Below are positions 43,534 to 52,969 of a stretch of DNA of 64,000 nucleotides, piece by piece. The position numbers and the translations under genes are program-made. Under the pieces are notes generated by a model. The model ran no database searches and was not told the DNA's origin. It saw nothing but the letters and a program-made list of their open reading frames with translations. The DNA is from an uncultured Rhodospirillales bacterium (GTDB lineage: Bacteria; Pseudomonadota; Alphaproteobacteria; CACIAM-22H2). The first letter of the stretch is position 1, and every line of letters starts with the position of its first letter. The stretch spans positions 41,761 through 105,760 of the forward strand of contig CALANV010000017.1 in assembly GCA_937926175.1 (NCBI GenBank), in the 5' to 3' direction.

Positions 43534-46500
43534 ATGAATCTACCTGAACTGTCGATCCGCCGGCCGGTCTTCGCGACGGTCTTGAGCCTGGTCATCCTCC
43601 TGGTCGGCCTGATGTCGTACAGCCGTCTCTCGGTGCGCGAGTACCCGAACATCGACGAGCCGGTCGTATCGGTGGAGACGAAATATCCGGGCGCTTCCGC
43701 CGAAATCATCGAAAGCCAGGTGACGATTCCGCTCGAGGAATCGCTGGCCGGCATCGAGGGAATCGACGTCCTCTCGTCGGTCAGCCGCCCGGAGCGAAGC
43801 CAGATCACCATTCGTTTCCGCCTGTCGCGCGACCCCGACGGTGCCGCGGCCGACGTGCGCGACCGGGTCGGCCGCGTGCGCGACCGGCTGCCCGAGGATG
43901 TCGAGGAGCCGGTGATCGCCAAGGTCGAGGCCGATGCGCAGCCGATCATCTATCTGGCCTTCGCATCCGACCGCCATTCGCCCCTGGACGTGACGGACTA
44001 TGCCGACCGCTTCGTGAAGGACCGGCTGCAGAACCTGCCCGGCGTCGCCGAGGTGCGCATCTTCGGTGAGCGGACCTATGCGATGCGCATCTGGCTGGAT
44101 CGCGCGCGTCTTGCGGCCTACGGCCTCACGCCGCAGGATGTCGAGAACGCGCTGCGCCGGCAGAACATCGAGGTGCCGGCCGGCCGGATCGAGAGCGACA
44201 TGCGCGAGTTCACCGTCCAGGCGGAGACCGACCTGCGCACGCCCGAACAGTTCAACGATCTCATCATCCGCGACGCCGGCGGCTACCTGGTCCGCCTGAA
44301 GGACGTCGGCCGGGCCGAGATCGGGCCGCGCGACGAACGCGTGATCGCCCGCTTCAACGGCCAGAATGCCGTCGCCATCGGCGTCGTGAAACAGTCGACC
44401 GCCAATCCCCTCGACGTGTCGAAGGCGGTGAACGAGGCGCTGCCGCGGATCATCGAAACGCTGCCGGAAGGGATGACGGTCGACGTCGCGTACGACTCGT
44501 CGCTGTTCATCGAGCGCTCGATCGAGAACGTCTTCCGTGCGATCGGCGAGGCCATCGTCCTCGTCATCCTGGTCATCTTCGTCTTCCTGCGCTCGCTGCG
44601 GGCGACGCTCATTCCGCTGGTCACGATTCCGGTGTCGCTGATCGGCGCCTTCACGCTGATGCTGGTGTTCGGCTTCTCGATCAACACGCTCACGCTGCTG
44701 GCGCTGGTCCTCGCGGTCGGCCTCGTGGTCGACGACGCCATCGTCATGCTCGAGAACATCAGCCGCCACGTCGAGCAGGGCATGCGGCCGTTCGACGCCG
44801 CGATCAAGGGCTCGAAGGAGATCGCCTTCGCCGTGATCGCCATGACGATCACGCTCGCCGCCGTCTATGCCCCGGTCGCCTTCCAGACCGGACGGACGGG
44901 TCGCCTGTTCACCGAGTTCGCGCTGACACTGGCCGGCGCCGTGCTCGTGTCCGGCTTCGTTGCGCTGTCGCTGTCGCCGATGATGTCGTCGCTGCTGCTC
45001 CGGCATCAGACACGGCACGGCTGGTTCTACCGCGTCGTCGAATATGGGCTCGAATCGCTGAATGCCAGCTATCGCCGGCTGCTCCGCTTCACCCTGACGG
45101 TGCGCGCGGCAGTCATCGTCGGCATGCTGCTGGTGGGTGCTGCGGCCGGGCTTCTGTTCAAGGCGCTGCCGTCCGAGCTGTCGCCGATCGAGGACCGCGG
45201 CACGATCGTCGCCATCGGCATCGCGCCGGAAGGATCGACAATCGACTTCACGAACGCCTATGCGACCCAGATCGAGTCGTTCTACCGGGACGTTCCGGAA
45301 ATCGAGAAGTTCTTCATGGTGGTCGGTTTTCCGGTCGTCACGCAGGCGATCTCGTTCGTCCGTCTGGTCGACTGGGAAAACCGCGACGTGAGCCAGCAGG
45401 ACATCGTGCGCGCGCTCGGCCCCAAGCTTTTCTCGATCCCGGGCATCCTCGCCTTTCCGACCAATCCGCCCTCCCTCGGCCAGAGCCCGATCGAGAAGCC
45501 GGTGCAGTTCGTGCTGCAGACCTCCGCGCCGTACGCGGAGCTGCAGAAGGCCGTCGACCAGTTCATGGCGGCGGTGAGCCAGAATCCGAAGCTGCTCAAC
45601 CTCGACACCGACCTCAAGCTCAACAAGCCCGAGCTCAGGGTCAGCGTGAACCGCGAGAAGGCCGCCGATCTCGGCATTGACGTCGAAACGATCGGCCGCA
45701 CGCTCGAGACCATGCTCGGCGGTCGACAGGTGACCCGGTTCAAGCAGAACGGCAAGCAGTACGACGTGGTGGTCCAGGTCGCCGAGGTCGACCGCTCCAG
45801 TCCGCGCGATCTCACCGCCATCTACGTGCGGGCGCGCTCGGGGGCGATGGTGCCGCTCTCCAACCTCGTCACGGTGCACGAGACGGTGGCGCCCAAGGAG
45901 CTCAACCACTTCAACAAGCTTCGCTCGGCGACGATCACGGCGACGCTGGCGCCGGGCTACACGTTGGGCGAGGCGCTGGCGTTCCTGCAGGCCGAAGCCG
46001 AGAAGCTACCGTCTCATATCGTGACCGACCTCGCCGGGGAGAGCCGCGAGTATCGGACCTCGACCGGCGGCATCTATGTCACCTTCCTGCTTGCGCTCGC
46101 CTTCATCTATCTCGTGCTGGCGGCACAGTTCGAAAGCTTCATCGACCCGTTCATCATCATGCTGACGGTGCCGCTGTCGATCGCGGGGGCACTGCTCGCG
46201 CTCAAGCTCACGGGCGGTTCGCTCAACGTCTACAGCCAGATCGGGCTGGTGACGCTGGTCGGCCTCATCACCAAGCACGGCATCCTGATCGTCGAGTTCG
46301 CGAACCAGCTCCAGGAAAAGGGGATGTCGAAGTTCGATGCGGTCGTCGAGGCGGCGGTGCTGCGTCTGCGCCCCATCCTGATGACCACCGGCGCGATGGT
46401 GCTGGGATCGATTCCGCTCGCGCTTGCGACCGGCGCCGGTGCGGAGAGCCGTCAGCAGATCGGCTGGGTCATCGTGGGCGGTCTCCTGGTCGGCACCGTG

Positions 46501-46638
46501 TTCACGCTGTTCGTGGTGCCGACCGCCTATACGCTGCTCGCGCGCACGCGGAAAGGCCTCGCACACGCAGCAGTGGATGCCGTGCCGGCGGTGTCGGCGC
46601 CCGCGGTGCAGCCCACCCACACCCAGGCAGCAGAATAA
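43534..46638 (+). CDS. RND multidrug efflux pump, HAE1 type
   Basis: A 1034-residue AcrB-like proton antiporter with twelve membrane segments and two large periplasmic loops. The proton-relay aspartates are in GLVVDDAIVMLENI (fourth segment), and RPILMTTGAMVLGSIPLAL is the usual eleventh-segment motif. It opens with LPELSIRRPVFATVLSL, typical of this family. No outer-membrane channel gene follows: the next gene is a convergent response regulator. The pump probably uses a channel encoded elsewhere. Confidence 0.96.
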   Translation: MNLPELSIRRPVFATVLSLVILLVGLMSYSRLSVREYPNIDEPVVSVETKYPGASAEIIESQVTIPLEESLAGIEGIDVLSSVSRPERSQITIRFRLSRDPDGAAADVRDRVGRVRDRLPEDVEEPVIAKVEADAQPIIYLAFASDRHSPLDVTDYADRFVKDRLQNLPGVAEVRIFGERTYAMRIWLDRARLAAYGLTPQDVENALRRQNIEVPAGRIESDMREFTVQAETDLRTPEQFNDLIIRDAGGYLVRLKDVGRAEIGPRDERVIARFNGQNAVAIGVVKQSTANPLDVSKAVNEALPRIIETLPEGMTVDVAYDSSLFIERSIENVFRAIGEAIVLVILVIFVFLRSLRATLIPLVTIPVSLIGAFTLMLVFGFSINTLTLLALVLAVGLVVDDAIVMLENISRHVEQGMRPFDAAIKGSKEIAFAVIAMTITLAAVYAPVAFQTGRTGRLFTEFALTLAGAVLVSGFVALSLSPMMSSLLLRHQTRHGWFYRVVEYGLESLNASYRRLLRFTLTVRAAVIVGMLLVGAAAGLLFKALPSELSPIEDRGTIVAIGIAPEGSTIDFTNAYATQIESFYRDVPEIEKFFMVVGFPVVTQAISFVRLVDWENRDVSQQDIVRALGPKLFSIPGILAFPTNPPSLGQSPIEKPVQFVLQTSAPYAELQKAVDQFMAAVSQNPKLLNLDTDLKLNKPELRVSVNREKAADLGIDVETIGRTLETMLGGRQVTRFKQNGKQYDVVVQVAEVDRSSPRDLTAIYVRARSGAMVPLSNLVTVHETVAPKELNHFNKLRSATITATLAPGYTLGEALAFLQAEAEKLPSHIVTDLAGESREYRTSTGGIYVTFLLALAFIYLVLAAQFESFIDPFIIMLTVPLSIAGALLALKLTGGSLNVYSQIGLVTLVGLITKHGILIVEFANQLQEKGMSKFDAVVEAAVLRLRPILMTTGAMVLGSIPLALATGAGAESRQQIGWVIVGGLLVGTVFTLFVVPTAYTLLARTRKGLAHAAVDAVPAVSAPAVQPTHTQAAE

Positions 46639-46715
46639 CGTCTCGCGCGAAACGCGAAGACGCGCTTCGCACCGGCCGAGCGGCGCGGCACGCCGCCGGC
46701 GCGGCGGTCGTTGCG

Positions 46716-47099
46716 TCAGTTCCCCAGGATGTTTCTCAGCGCGGCGCGAAGCTGATCGGGGGAAAACGGCTTGTCGAGGATCGGGCGGGCGCGGAACGGT
46801 TCGGGCAGGCCCGGTGCACCGTAGCCGGTCAGAAAGATGAACGGCACGTTGCGGGCCGCGAGAATGTCGGCGACCGGATAGGTCATCTCGCCGGCAAGAT
46901 TGACGTCGAGGATGGCGCCGTCGAGCGATTCGTGTTCGGCGAGCGAAAGGGCACGCGGCACCCGGGCCGCAGGACCCACGACTTCGTATCCCATTTCCGC
47001 CAGCAGATCCTCGATCAGCATCGACACGATCGTCTCGTCCTCGGCAACGAGAATGCGCGGTAACGATGTCGTGTTGCCGTCGTCCTTGCTTTCGCTCAT
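46716..47099 (-). CDS. Single-domain response regulator (CheY-like)
   Basis: A 127-residue receiver domain without an output domain. ILVAEDETIVSMLIEDLL holds the acidic pocket, the phospho-acceptor aspartate is in DGAILDVNLAG, threonine in FIFLTGYG and lysine in ILDKPF. GAGGAG precedes the start at 47099. It probably relays phosphate from an unlinked histidine kinase. It converges on the RND pump gene. Confidence 0.92.
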   Translation of the reverse strand: MSESKDDGNTTSLPRILVAEDETIVSMLIEDLLAEMGYEVVGPAARVPRALSLAEHESLDGAILDVNLAGEMTYPVADILAARNVPFIFLTGYGAPGLPEPFRARPILDKPFSPDQLRAALRNILGN

Positions 47100-47304
47100 C
47101 AAGGCTCCTCGCCGGGCGGCAGAGTCCCGATCTTGCATTGCCGGCGGCCGATGCGAAACCGCTCGATGGCATCGTGCGCGCGCGATCGTTGCGTGAGAAT
47201 GACCGACCGGCATGGAATAGCCAAGCACGACGGCAGCCGACAGTTGAATTAGGCCGCCCGGGTTAACCTCGGGGTAAGCATGCGACCGTATCAATCGGGC
47301 CAAC

Positions 47305-47532
47305 ATGCGTTGCGACGACGATGGGGCGGCTGGTGCGAGCACCTCGCCGCCCCGGGAACCCGAGTGCCGGTTCCGGACGATCAAGCGATACTTCGAAGGA
47401 CCGATCACCGCCCGGTGCGTGACCTGCGGCTGTCTCGTCGAAATCGACGAGGTCGGTGACCAGACCGTGACGATGCCGTGCAGCGTCACATGGCTGCTCA
47501 ACGCCCGGTCGATCCTGCAATCGAACCAGTAG
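47305..47532 (+). CDS. Hypothetical small cysteine-containing protein
   Basis: A 75-residue frame with four clustered cysteines in its central part (ITARCVTCGCLVEIDEVGD, then MPCSVTW). The spacing could suit a metal site but no known family is recognised. The ribosome site is weak. It lies between two minus-strand genes. Confidence 0.45.
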   Translation: MRCDDDGAAGASTSPPREPECRFRTIKRYFEGPITARCVTCGCLVEIDEVGDQTVTMPCSVTWLLNARSILQSNQ

Positions 47533-47555
47533 TCGCCGGCGCCGGACCGTTCGGG

Positions 47556-47846
47556 TCAGGCCGACCAGGTCTGCGGCATGTCGTCGAGAAGCTGTTGCAA
47601 CCACAGCCGCGCCGACTCGAAACCGCCGGGCACCCGGCCTGCCATCGAGGCGCCGACCTCGTCCACCATCTCCAGCGCCGTCTCGAACACGTTGCGCAGG
47701 TCGCGTCGCGATACGATGCGCGAATCGCCCAGCACCGTCAGCAGGCCGAAGATGAGCGCAGATTGTGCCGTCACCATCGCGCGCAGGTTGTCGATGACCG
47801 GATCGCGCGACTCGTTCAGCGACACATGTGCCGTACCGTGTTTCAT
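47556..47846 (-). CDS. Hypothetical protein
   Basis: A 96-residue, mainly helical frame from 47846 (MKHGTAHVSLNESRD), supported by a GGGGGG ribosome site; the longer frame from 47876 lacks one. A hydrophobic-to-amphipathic stretch (AQSALIFGLLTVLG) is followed by a charged helix. No family is recognised. It lies downstream of pheT beyond a terminator. Confidence 0.6.
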   Translation of the reverse strand: MKHGTAHVSLNESRDPVIDNLRAMVTAQSALIFGLLTVLGDSRIVSRRDLRNVFETALEMVDEVGASMAGRVPGGFESARLWLQQLLDDMPQTWSA

Positions 47847-47993
47847 TGCACCCCCCAGGTTTTTTGGTTCGCGCACTGCGCGGCATTTGAACCGGCGATT
47901 GCAACGACCCGGGGTTGCCGGTGTTCCGTGACGCTAGGCGAAATTGCCACGCTGTTCCGGAAGCGGTGAAGTCGGACTCGAAGGGGGTAATAC

Positions 47994-48023
47994 CCCGGAC
48001 CGGCGGTCGCACGCCGGTCCGGG
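47994..48023 (-). terminator. Terminator-like hairpin after pheT
   Basis: Perfect 11-bp arms CCCGGACCGGC and GCCGGTCCGGG with an 8-base loop lie 10 bases after the pheT stop. The T tract (CTTT) is on the plus-strand side only, so on the pheT strand it may depend on stem strength or Rho. Confidence 0.75.
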
Positions 48024-48032
48024 CTTTCGGCC

Positions 48033-50444
48033 TCAGGCGCGCAGCGCGGCGCCGGTCGCCTTGACGACGGCGGCGACGATCTTCTGGCCGATCTGCTCGA
48101 TCTCAGCATCGGTCAGCGTGCGCGTGGTCGGCTGCAGTCGTACGGCGATCGCCAGTGACTTCTTGCCCTCCGGCACGCCCTTGCCCTGGTACACGTCGAA
48201 GACCGTGACGTCGGTCACCAGCGCCTTGTCGGCGCTCTTGGCCGCGCGCACGATCTTGTCGGCCGGAACCGCGGCATCGACGATGAAGGCGAAATCGCGT
48301 TCGACCGGCTGGAACGGCGAGAGCTTGAGCGGCGGCCTCGCCTTGGATCCCTTCGCCTTGGGCGCGGGCAGGGCATCGAGGAAGACCTCGAATCCGACCA
48401 CCGGGCCGCGCACGTCGAGCGCGTCGAGGATGCGCGGATGGATCTCGCCGAAATAGGCGAGCACCGTCTTCGGCCCGAGCCTGATGGTGCCGGAACGGCC
48501 CGGATGGTACCAGGCCGGCGCTTCGGCCACGACCTGCGCGTTCTCGATCGACAGCCCAAGCGCCGACAGCAGCGCCATTGCATCGCCCTTGGCGTCGATC
48601 GCGTCGGCCGGGCGCGCGGGCGTACCCCAGTGACGCGGGCCGTACGCGCCGGCGCGCACGCCGGCGGCGACCAGCGCCTGGCCCGTCGGCGTATCGTCGG
48701 CGAACTGCGGACCGACTTCGAACAGGCCCAGATCGGGGAAGCCGCGGTCGGCGTTGCGCTTGGCCGCCAGGACCAGGTTGGGCAGCACCGACGGCCGCAT
48801 CATGTCGAGATCGGCGCTGATCGGGTTGGCGAGCTCGAGCGCCGGATTGTTCGCGCCGAACAGGGCCGCGTGGTCGCGCCTCAGGAACGAGAACGTCACT
48901 GCCTCGACGAGGCCGAGCCCCGCGAGCGCGCGGCGCGCATCGCGGGCGCGGCGCTGCACCGGGGTCAGTGCTGCGGGCGGCAGCGCCGACTCGCGCGGCA
49001 GCGGCACGGCCGGGATGCGGTCGTAACCCCAGATGCGGACCACCTCTTCGACGAGATCGGCCTCGCCATGCACGTCGCCGCGCCAGGATGGCGGCGTCAC
49101 CTCGAGCGTGTCGCTGCCCGTCCGGCGATCGACTTCGAAGCCGAGATCGCGCAGGATTCGGATCGCGTCGTCCGGCGGCACGTCGACGCCGCCCAAGCTA
49201 GGGATGCGGCTCAGGCGCAGCGTGTAGGTGCGGCGCCAGTTCGGCTCGGCGCCGACGATGACGAGCTCGCTCGCCTCGCCGCCGCACAGCTCCAGGATCA
49301 TGCGCGTCGCGGCTTCCATGCCGGCGATGACGGCGGCAGGGTCGACCCCGCGCTCGAAACGGTAGCGCGCGTCGGACAGAATCTGGTGCTTGCGGCCGGT
49401 CATGGCCGTGCGGATCGGGTCGAACAGGGCCGCTTCGACGAACACGTTCACCGTGCTCTCGGTACAGCCGCTCGATTCGCCGCCGATGATGCCGCCCAGT
49501 GACAGAACGCCGTCGGCGTCCGCGATCACCGTCTCGTCGCCGGTCAGGACATATTCCTTGCCGTTGAGCGCAAGCAGCCGCTCGCCCGGCTTGGCGAGGC
49601 GCACGATCAGATTCTGTGCGATCGTGTCGGCATCGAAGACGTGGAGGGGCCGGCTGACGTCGAGGGTGAGGAAGTTCGTGACATCGACGAGCGCCGAGAT
49701 CGGCCGCAGCCCCACGGCCGTCAGGCGGTTCTGCAGCCATTTCGGGCTGGGACCGTTCCTGACGCCGCGGATGTAGCGCCCGACGAACATCGGGCAGGCA
49801 TTCGCGGTATCCGCGTCGAAGGCGAGCTGCACGCCGATCGGGCTCTTGAATGTACCCGGCACGGGCTCGATCTTGCGCGGCTTCAGCCTGCCCATGCCGG
49901 CGGCGGCGAGGTCGCGCGCGATGCCGCGAACGCCGAGGCAGTCGGCACGGTTCGGCGTCACGGCGATGTCGATGATCGGGTCGTCGAGGCCCAGCACCTT
50001 GGCGAACGGCTCGCCCACGGGCGCGTCCTCGGGCAGCTCGATGATGCCGCTGTGGTCATCGCCAAGCCCCATCTCGCGTGCCGAACACAGCATGCCGTTC
50101 GACGCCTGACCGCGGATGACGCCGGCCTTGAGCTCCATGCCCGTGCCGGGAATGACGGTACCCACCGGCGCGAACACGCCCTTCATGCCGGTGCGCGCAT
50201 TGGGCGCGCCGCAGACGACCTGGACGCGGCCGGCGCCCGTCTCGACGATGCAGACTTTCAGACGGTCGGCGTCGGGGTGCTGGCGGGCTTCGACGACGTG
50301 CGCGACCGTGAAGGGGGCCAGCCGCTCGGCCCGGTTCTCGACCGACTCGAGCTCGAGACCGATCATCGTCAGCTTGTCGGTGATCGCGCCCAGCGACGCC
50401 GACGTGTCGAGATGTTCCTTGAGCCAGTTGAGCGTGAACTTCAT
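48033..50444 (-). CDS. pheT: Phenylalanyl-tRNA synthetase beta subunit
   Basis: An 803-residue beta subunit with the N-terminal tRNA-binding domain (VVEARQHPDADRLKVCIVE, GAPNARTGMKGVFAPVG), B3/B4 editing domain, B5 domain and C-terminal anticodon-binding fold (FQPVERDFAFIVD). It forms an alpha2-beta2 enzyme with PheS. The start overlaps the pheS stop by ATGA, giving coupled synthesis. Length is normal. Confidence 0.97.
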   Translation of the reverse strand: MKFTLNWLKEHLDTSASLGAITDKLTMIGLELESVENRAERLAPFTVAHVVEARQHPDADRLKVCIVETGAGRVQVVCGAPNARTGMKGVFAPVGTVIPGTGMELKAGVIRGQASNGMLCSAREMGLGDDHSGIIELPEDAPVGEPFAKVLGLDDPIIDIAVTPNRADCLGVRGIARDLAAAGMGRLKPRKIEPVPGTFKSPIGVQLAFDADTANACPMFVGRYIRGVRNGPSPKWLQNRLTAVGLRPISALVDVTNFLTLDVSRPLHVFDADTIAQNLIVRLAKPGERLLALNGKEYVLTGDETVIADADGVLSLGGIIGGESSGCTESTVNVFVEAALFDPIRTAMTGRKHQILSDARYRFERGVDPAAVIAGMEAATRMILELCGGEASELVIVGAEPNWRRTYTLRLSRIPSLGGVDVPPDDAIRILRDLGFEVDRRTGSDTLEVTPPSWRGDVHGEADLVEEVVRIWGYDRIPAVPLPRESALPPAALTPVQRRARDARRALAGLGLVEAVTFSFLRRDHAALFGANNPALELANPISADLDMMRPSVLPNLVLAAKRNADRGFPDLGLFEVGPQFADDTPTGQALVAAGVRAGAYGPRHWGTPARPADAIDAKGDAMALLSALGLSIENAQVVAEAPAWYHPGRSGTIRLGPKTVLAYFGEIHPRILDALDVRGPVVGFEVFLDALPAPKAKGSKARPPLKLSPFQPVERDFAFIVDAAVPADKIVRAAKSADKALVTDVTVFDVYQGKGVPEGKKSLAIAVRLQPTTRTLTDAEIEQIGQKIVAAVVKATGAALRA

Positions 50445-51520
50445 CGCGCGAGTCCTCCGGCCAGTGTCGGCACGTCGAGCGCGAGAAAGCCGTAATGCCT
50501 GAGCCAGCGCAGGTCGGCCTCGTAGAACGTGCGCAGGTCGGGAATGCCGTATTTGAGCATCGCCGCGCGCTCGATCCCCATGCCGAAGGCGAAGCCCTGA
50601 TACTCGGTCGGATCGATGCCGCAGTTTTCCAGCACCTTCGGATGCACCATGCCGCAGCCGAGGATCTCCAGCCAGTCGCCGCCGGCGCCGATCCTGAGCT
50701 CGCCGCCCTGGCGCGAGCAGCCGATGTCCATCTCGGCCGATGGCTCGGTGAACGGAAAGTAGCTGGGGCGAAAGCGAACGGGCAGTTCCGGCACCTCGAA
50801 AAAGGCGCGCGCGAACTCGATCAGACAGCCCTTCAAATGTCCCATGTGGGTCGTGCGATCGACGACGAGCCCCTCGATCTGGTGGAAGTTGGGGGAATGC
50901 GTCGCGTCGTGATCGGAACGGTAGGTGCGGCCGGGCGCGATGATCCGGATCGGCGGCTTCTCGGCCAGCATCGTGCGCACCTGCACCGGCGACGTATGCG
51001 TGCGCAGCAGCTTGGGCGTGTCGGTGTTCGGCGTCTTCAGATAGAACGTGTCGTGAGCCTGACGCGCCGGATGTTCGGGCGGGATGTTGAGGGCGGTGAA
51101 GTTGTAGAAGTCTTCTTCGATGTCCGGCCCTTCGGCGACATTGAAGCCCATCTCGCCGAAGATCGCGATCATCTCATCGATCGTCTGGCTGATTGGATGT
51201 ATGCGGCCTTCGGGCCACGGGCGCGGCGGCAGCGTGACGTCGATGCGCTCTGCCGCAAGCCGCCGGTCGAGTTCCACCGCGGCAAGTTCTTTCGCCTTGG
51301 CGTCGATCGCCCGGGTGATGTCGTCCTTGAGGCGATTGAGCGCGGCACCGCGCGCCTTGCGCTCGTCCGGCGCGAGCGCACCAAGGCCCTTCATCAGCTC
51401 GGTGACGCGGCCCTTCTTGCCAAGGAGGTCGACGCGCACGGCTTCGAGCGCGTCGCTCGACGTGGCCGCCGCGATGCGGTCCATGGCCTCGCTACGAAGA
51501 GGATCGAGCGTGTCGTTCAT
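50441..51520 (-). CDS. pheS: Phenylalanyl-tRNA synthetase alpha subunit
   Basis: A 359-residue class II synthetase catalytic subunit. An N-terminal coiled coil (residues 1-90) precedes motif 2 (RIIAPGRTYRSDHDATHSP), GCSRQGGELRI-type substrate loop and motif 3 (GFAFGMGIERAAMLKYGIPD). Start 51520 is the family start; the long frame upstream overlaps rplT and is spurious. It is preceded by a terminator-like hairpin after rplT. Confidence 0.97.
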   Translation of the reverse strand: MNDTLDPLRSEAMDRIAAATSSDALEAVRVDLLGKKGRVTELMKGLGALAPDERKARGAALNRLKDDITRAIDAKAKELAAVELDRRLAAERIDVTLPPRPWPEGRIHPISQTIDEMIAIFGEMGFNVAEGPDIEEDFYNFTALNIPPEHPARQAHDTFYLKTPNTDTPKLLRTHTSPVQVRTMLAEKPPIRIIAPGRTYRSDHDATHSPNFHQIEGLVVDRTTHMGHLKGCLIEFARAFFEVPELPVRFRPSYFPFTEPSAEMDIGCSRQGGELRIGAGGDWLEILGCGMVHPKVLENCGIDPTEYQGFAFGMGIERAAMLKYGIPDLRTFYEADLRWLRHYGFLALDVPTLAGGLAR

Positions 51521-51547
51521 GCACTTCTCTTTCGGCCGAGAACAAGC

Positions 51548-51577
51548 AAAAGGGGCCCGACCGCCGGCCAGGCCCCT
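51548..51577 (-). terminator. Terminator or attenuator between rplT and pheS
   Basis: On the minus strand AGGGGCC pairs with GGCCCCT, followed by TTTGC; the loop is 13 bases and itself GC-rich. It lies 42 bases after rplT and 28 before pheS. It may end the rpmI-rplT transcript or attenuate pheST, which is attenuated in E. coli. No clear phenylalanine-rich leader peptide was found. Confidence 0.65.
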
Positions 51578-51618
51578 CTTCCCGTGCGTGTGATCCGTGC
51601 CCCGACGGGCGCGGCGCG

Positions 51619-51975
51619 TTATGCGAGAGCGGCCTTGGCCTGGCTGACCAGTGCCTTGAAACCGTCCGGATCGGTTACGGCGAGATCGGCAAGGACCTTG
51701 CGGTCGATGGCGATTCCCGCCTTCTTGATGCCGTTCATGAACTGCGAGTAGGTGAGGCCCTCCTCGCGCGCGCCGGCATTGATGCGCTGGATCCACAGGG
51801 AGCGGAACTCGCGCTTCTTGTTGCGGCGGTCACGATAGGCATAGCGCAGCGCCTTCTCGAGGCGCTCGAGCGCCGGGCGGAACGTGTTGGACGACCGGCC
51901 GACGTAGCCCTTGGCCTGTTTCAGAACCTTCTTGTGGCGGGCGCGGGCGGTGACGCCCCGTTTCACGCGTGCCAT
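51619..51975 (-). CDS. rplT: Ribosomal protein L20
   Basis: A 118-residue L20: ARVKRGVTARARHKKVLKQ, GYVGRSSNTFRPALERLEK and YRDRRNKKREFRSLWIQRI match the family throughout. It is encoded 30 bases after rpmI. Confidence 0.98.
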   Translation of the reverse strand: MARVKRGVTARARHKKVLKQAKGYVGRSSNTFRPALERLEKALRYAYRDRRNKKREFRSLWIQRINAGAREEGLTYSQFMNGIKKAGIAIDRKVLADLAVTDPDGFKALVSQAKAALA

Positions 51976-52005
51976 GTCAAACTCCGTGCGTCGGGTAAGG
52001 ACGGT

Positions 52006-52203
52006 TTACTTGTGCAGGAAGTGGCGAATGACCTTCGCCGCGTCGCCTGCCGCCAGGGTCATGAAGCCGCGGGCCTTGCGCTTCATCTTCTGCGGACGCT
52101 TGCGCAGATTGTGGCGCTTGTAGCCGACCGGTGCTCTGACCTTTCCCGACGCCGTGAGCTTGAATCGCTTCTTGGCGCTCGACTTCGTCTTCAGCTTGGG
52201 CAT
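52006..52203 (-). CDS. rpmI: Ribosomal protein L35
   Basis: A 65-residue L35: MPKLKTKSSAKKRFKLTASGK-type start and a basic tail with HNLRKRPQKMKRKARG. AGGAGACAG precedes the start. It has its own promoter upstream and is followed by rplT. Confidence 0.98.
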   Translation of the reverse strand: MPKLKTKSSAKKRFKLTASGKVRAPVGYKRHNLRKRPQKMKRKARGFMTLAAGDAAKVIRHFLHK

Positions 52204-52319
52204 TTTTTGCTGTCTCCTAAGATGTTTCCGAGGCCCGGCATCAGGGACGGGCCGGCGAACGGTTGGGCTGCCCGTAACGGGGCCATATGGCCCGGCCGTG
52301 GCCGTTCGCGAAGGCGAGC

Positions 52320-52348
52320 GTTATAGCGGCGCGATAGGGTTAACGCAA
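52320..52348 (-). promoter_or_regulatory. Promoter of rpmI-rplT
   Basis: On the minus strand TTGCGT and TATAAC are exactly 17 bases apart, giving a start near 52313 and a leader of about 110 bases. The leader contains a perfect 14-base palindrome, GGGCCATATGGCCC (52280-52293), a possible site for L20-type feedback. Confidence 0.6.
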
Positions 52349-52455
52349 GGGCGCGCGGGACAAGAGAATACGGCGAGTCCCCACGCTGCGGTTCAGGCGA
52401 CGTCAGGAAAACCGGTCTGTCGCGCCCGCCAAAGGCCGGGGCGCGTCCTTCGACC

Positions 52456-52926
52456 TCAGCCGCCCTTGGTCCGGCGCCCGGACGAGATCGGCGACACCGC
52501 CCGTACCATGTTGAGGATCTTCTTACGAACCTTCGGATCCTCGATCATGTAGTAGGCGCGTACCAGTTTGACGGTCTCATTCGCGGTCATCGGATCCTGT
52601 TCGAGGCCGGGCTCGTTCGCCGCGGCGCGTGCCTCGACCGCTGCTCCCCGGCGCTTGCCCGGCGAGGGTGCGTCTTCGAAGAACCACGCGATCGGAACGC
52701 CCAGCACTTTGCTCAGGGCATAGAGACGACTCGCCGAAATGCGATTGGTGCCGCGCTCGTATTTCTGCAACTGCTGGAACGACACGCCGATCGAGCGCGC
52801 GAGCTTGTCCTGACTGAGGCCCAAGAGCGTCCGGCGCAGGCGGACCCGACTGCCAACGTGAATGTCGACCGGATCCGGCTCATCGATAAAGTCCTTTTCC
52901 CGACGGGCATGATTCAGTCGGGGCAT
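52456..52926 (-). CDS. XRE-family transcriptional regulator
   Basis: A 156-residue protein with a Cro/CI-type HTH at residues about 25-80 (LGLSQDKLARSIGVSFQQL, QKYERGTNRISASRLYALS) and a variable C-terminal arm ending in a basic segment. Proteins like this are common in alphaproteobacteria. It interrupts the otherwise conserved order infC-rpmI-rplT and has its own AT-rich upstream region with repeated GTAGT motifs. Its targets are unknown; autoregulation is plausible. Confidence 0.9.
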   Translation of the reverse strand: MPRLNHARREKDFIDEPDPVDIHVGSRVRLRRTLLGLSQDKLARSIGVSFQQLQKYERGTNRISASRLYALSKVLGVPIAWFFEDAPSPGKRRGAAVEARAAANEPGLEQDPMTANETVKLVRAYYMIEDPKVRKKILNMVRAVSPISSGRRTKGG

Positions 52927-52969
52927 CCGGGCAACTCCCTTGGTGGCAGATCGTGCAAATAAGAGACGC

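Noticed and set aside
43540..45909. Minus-strand open frame of 789 codons
   Set aside because: Complement of the RND pump gene, full of histidine, arginine and aspartate; no domain recognised.
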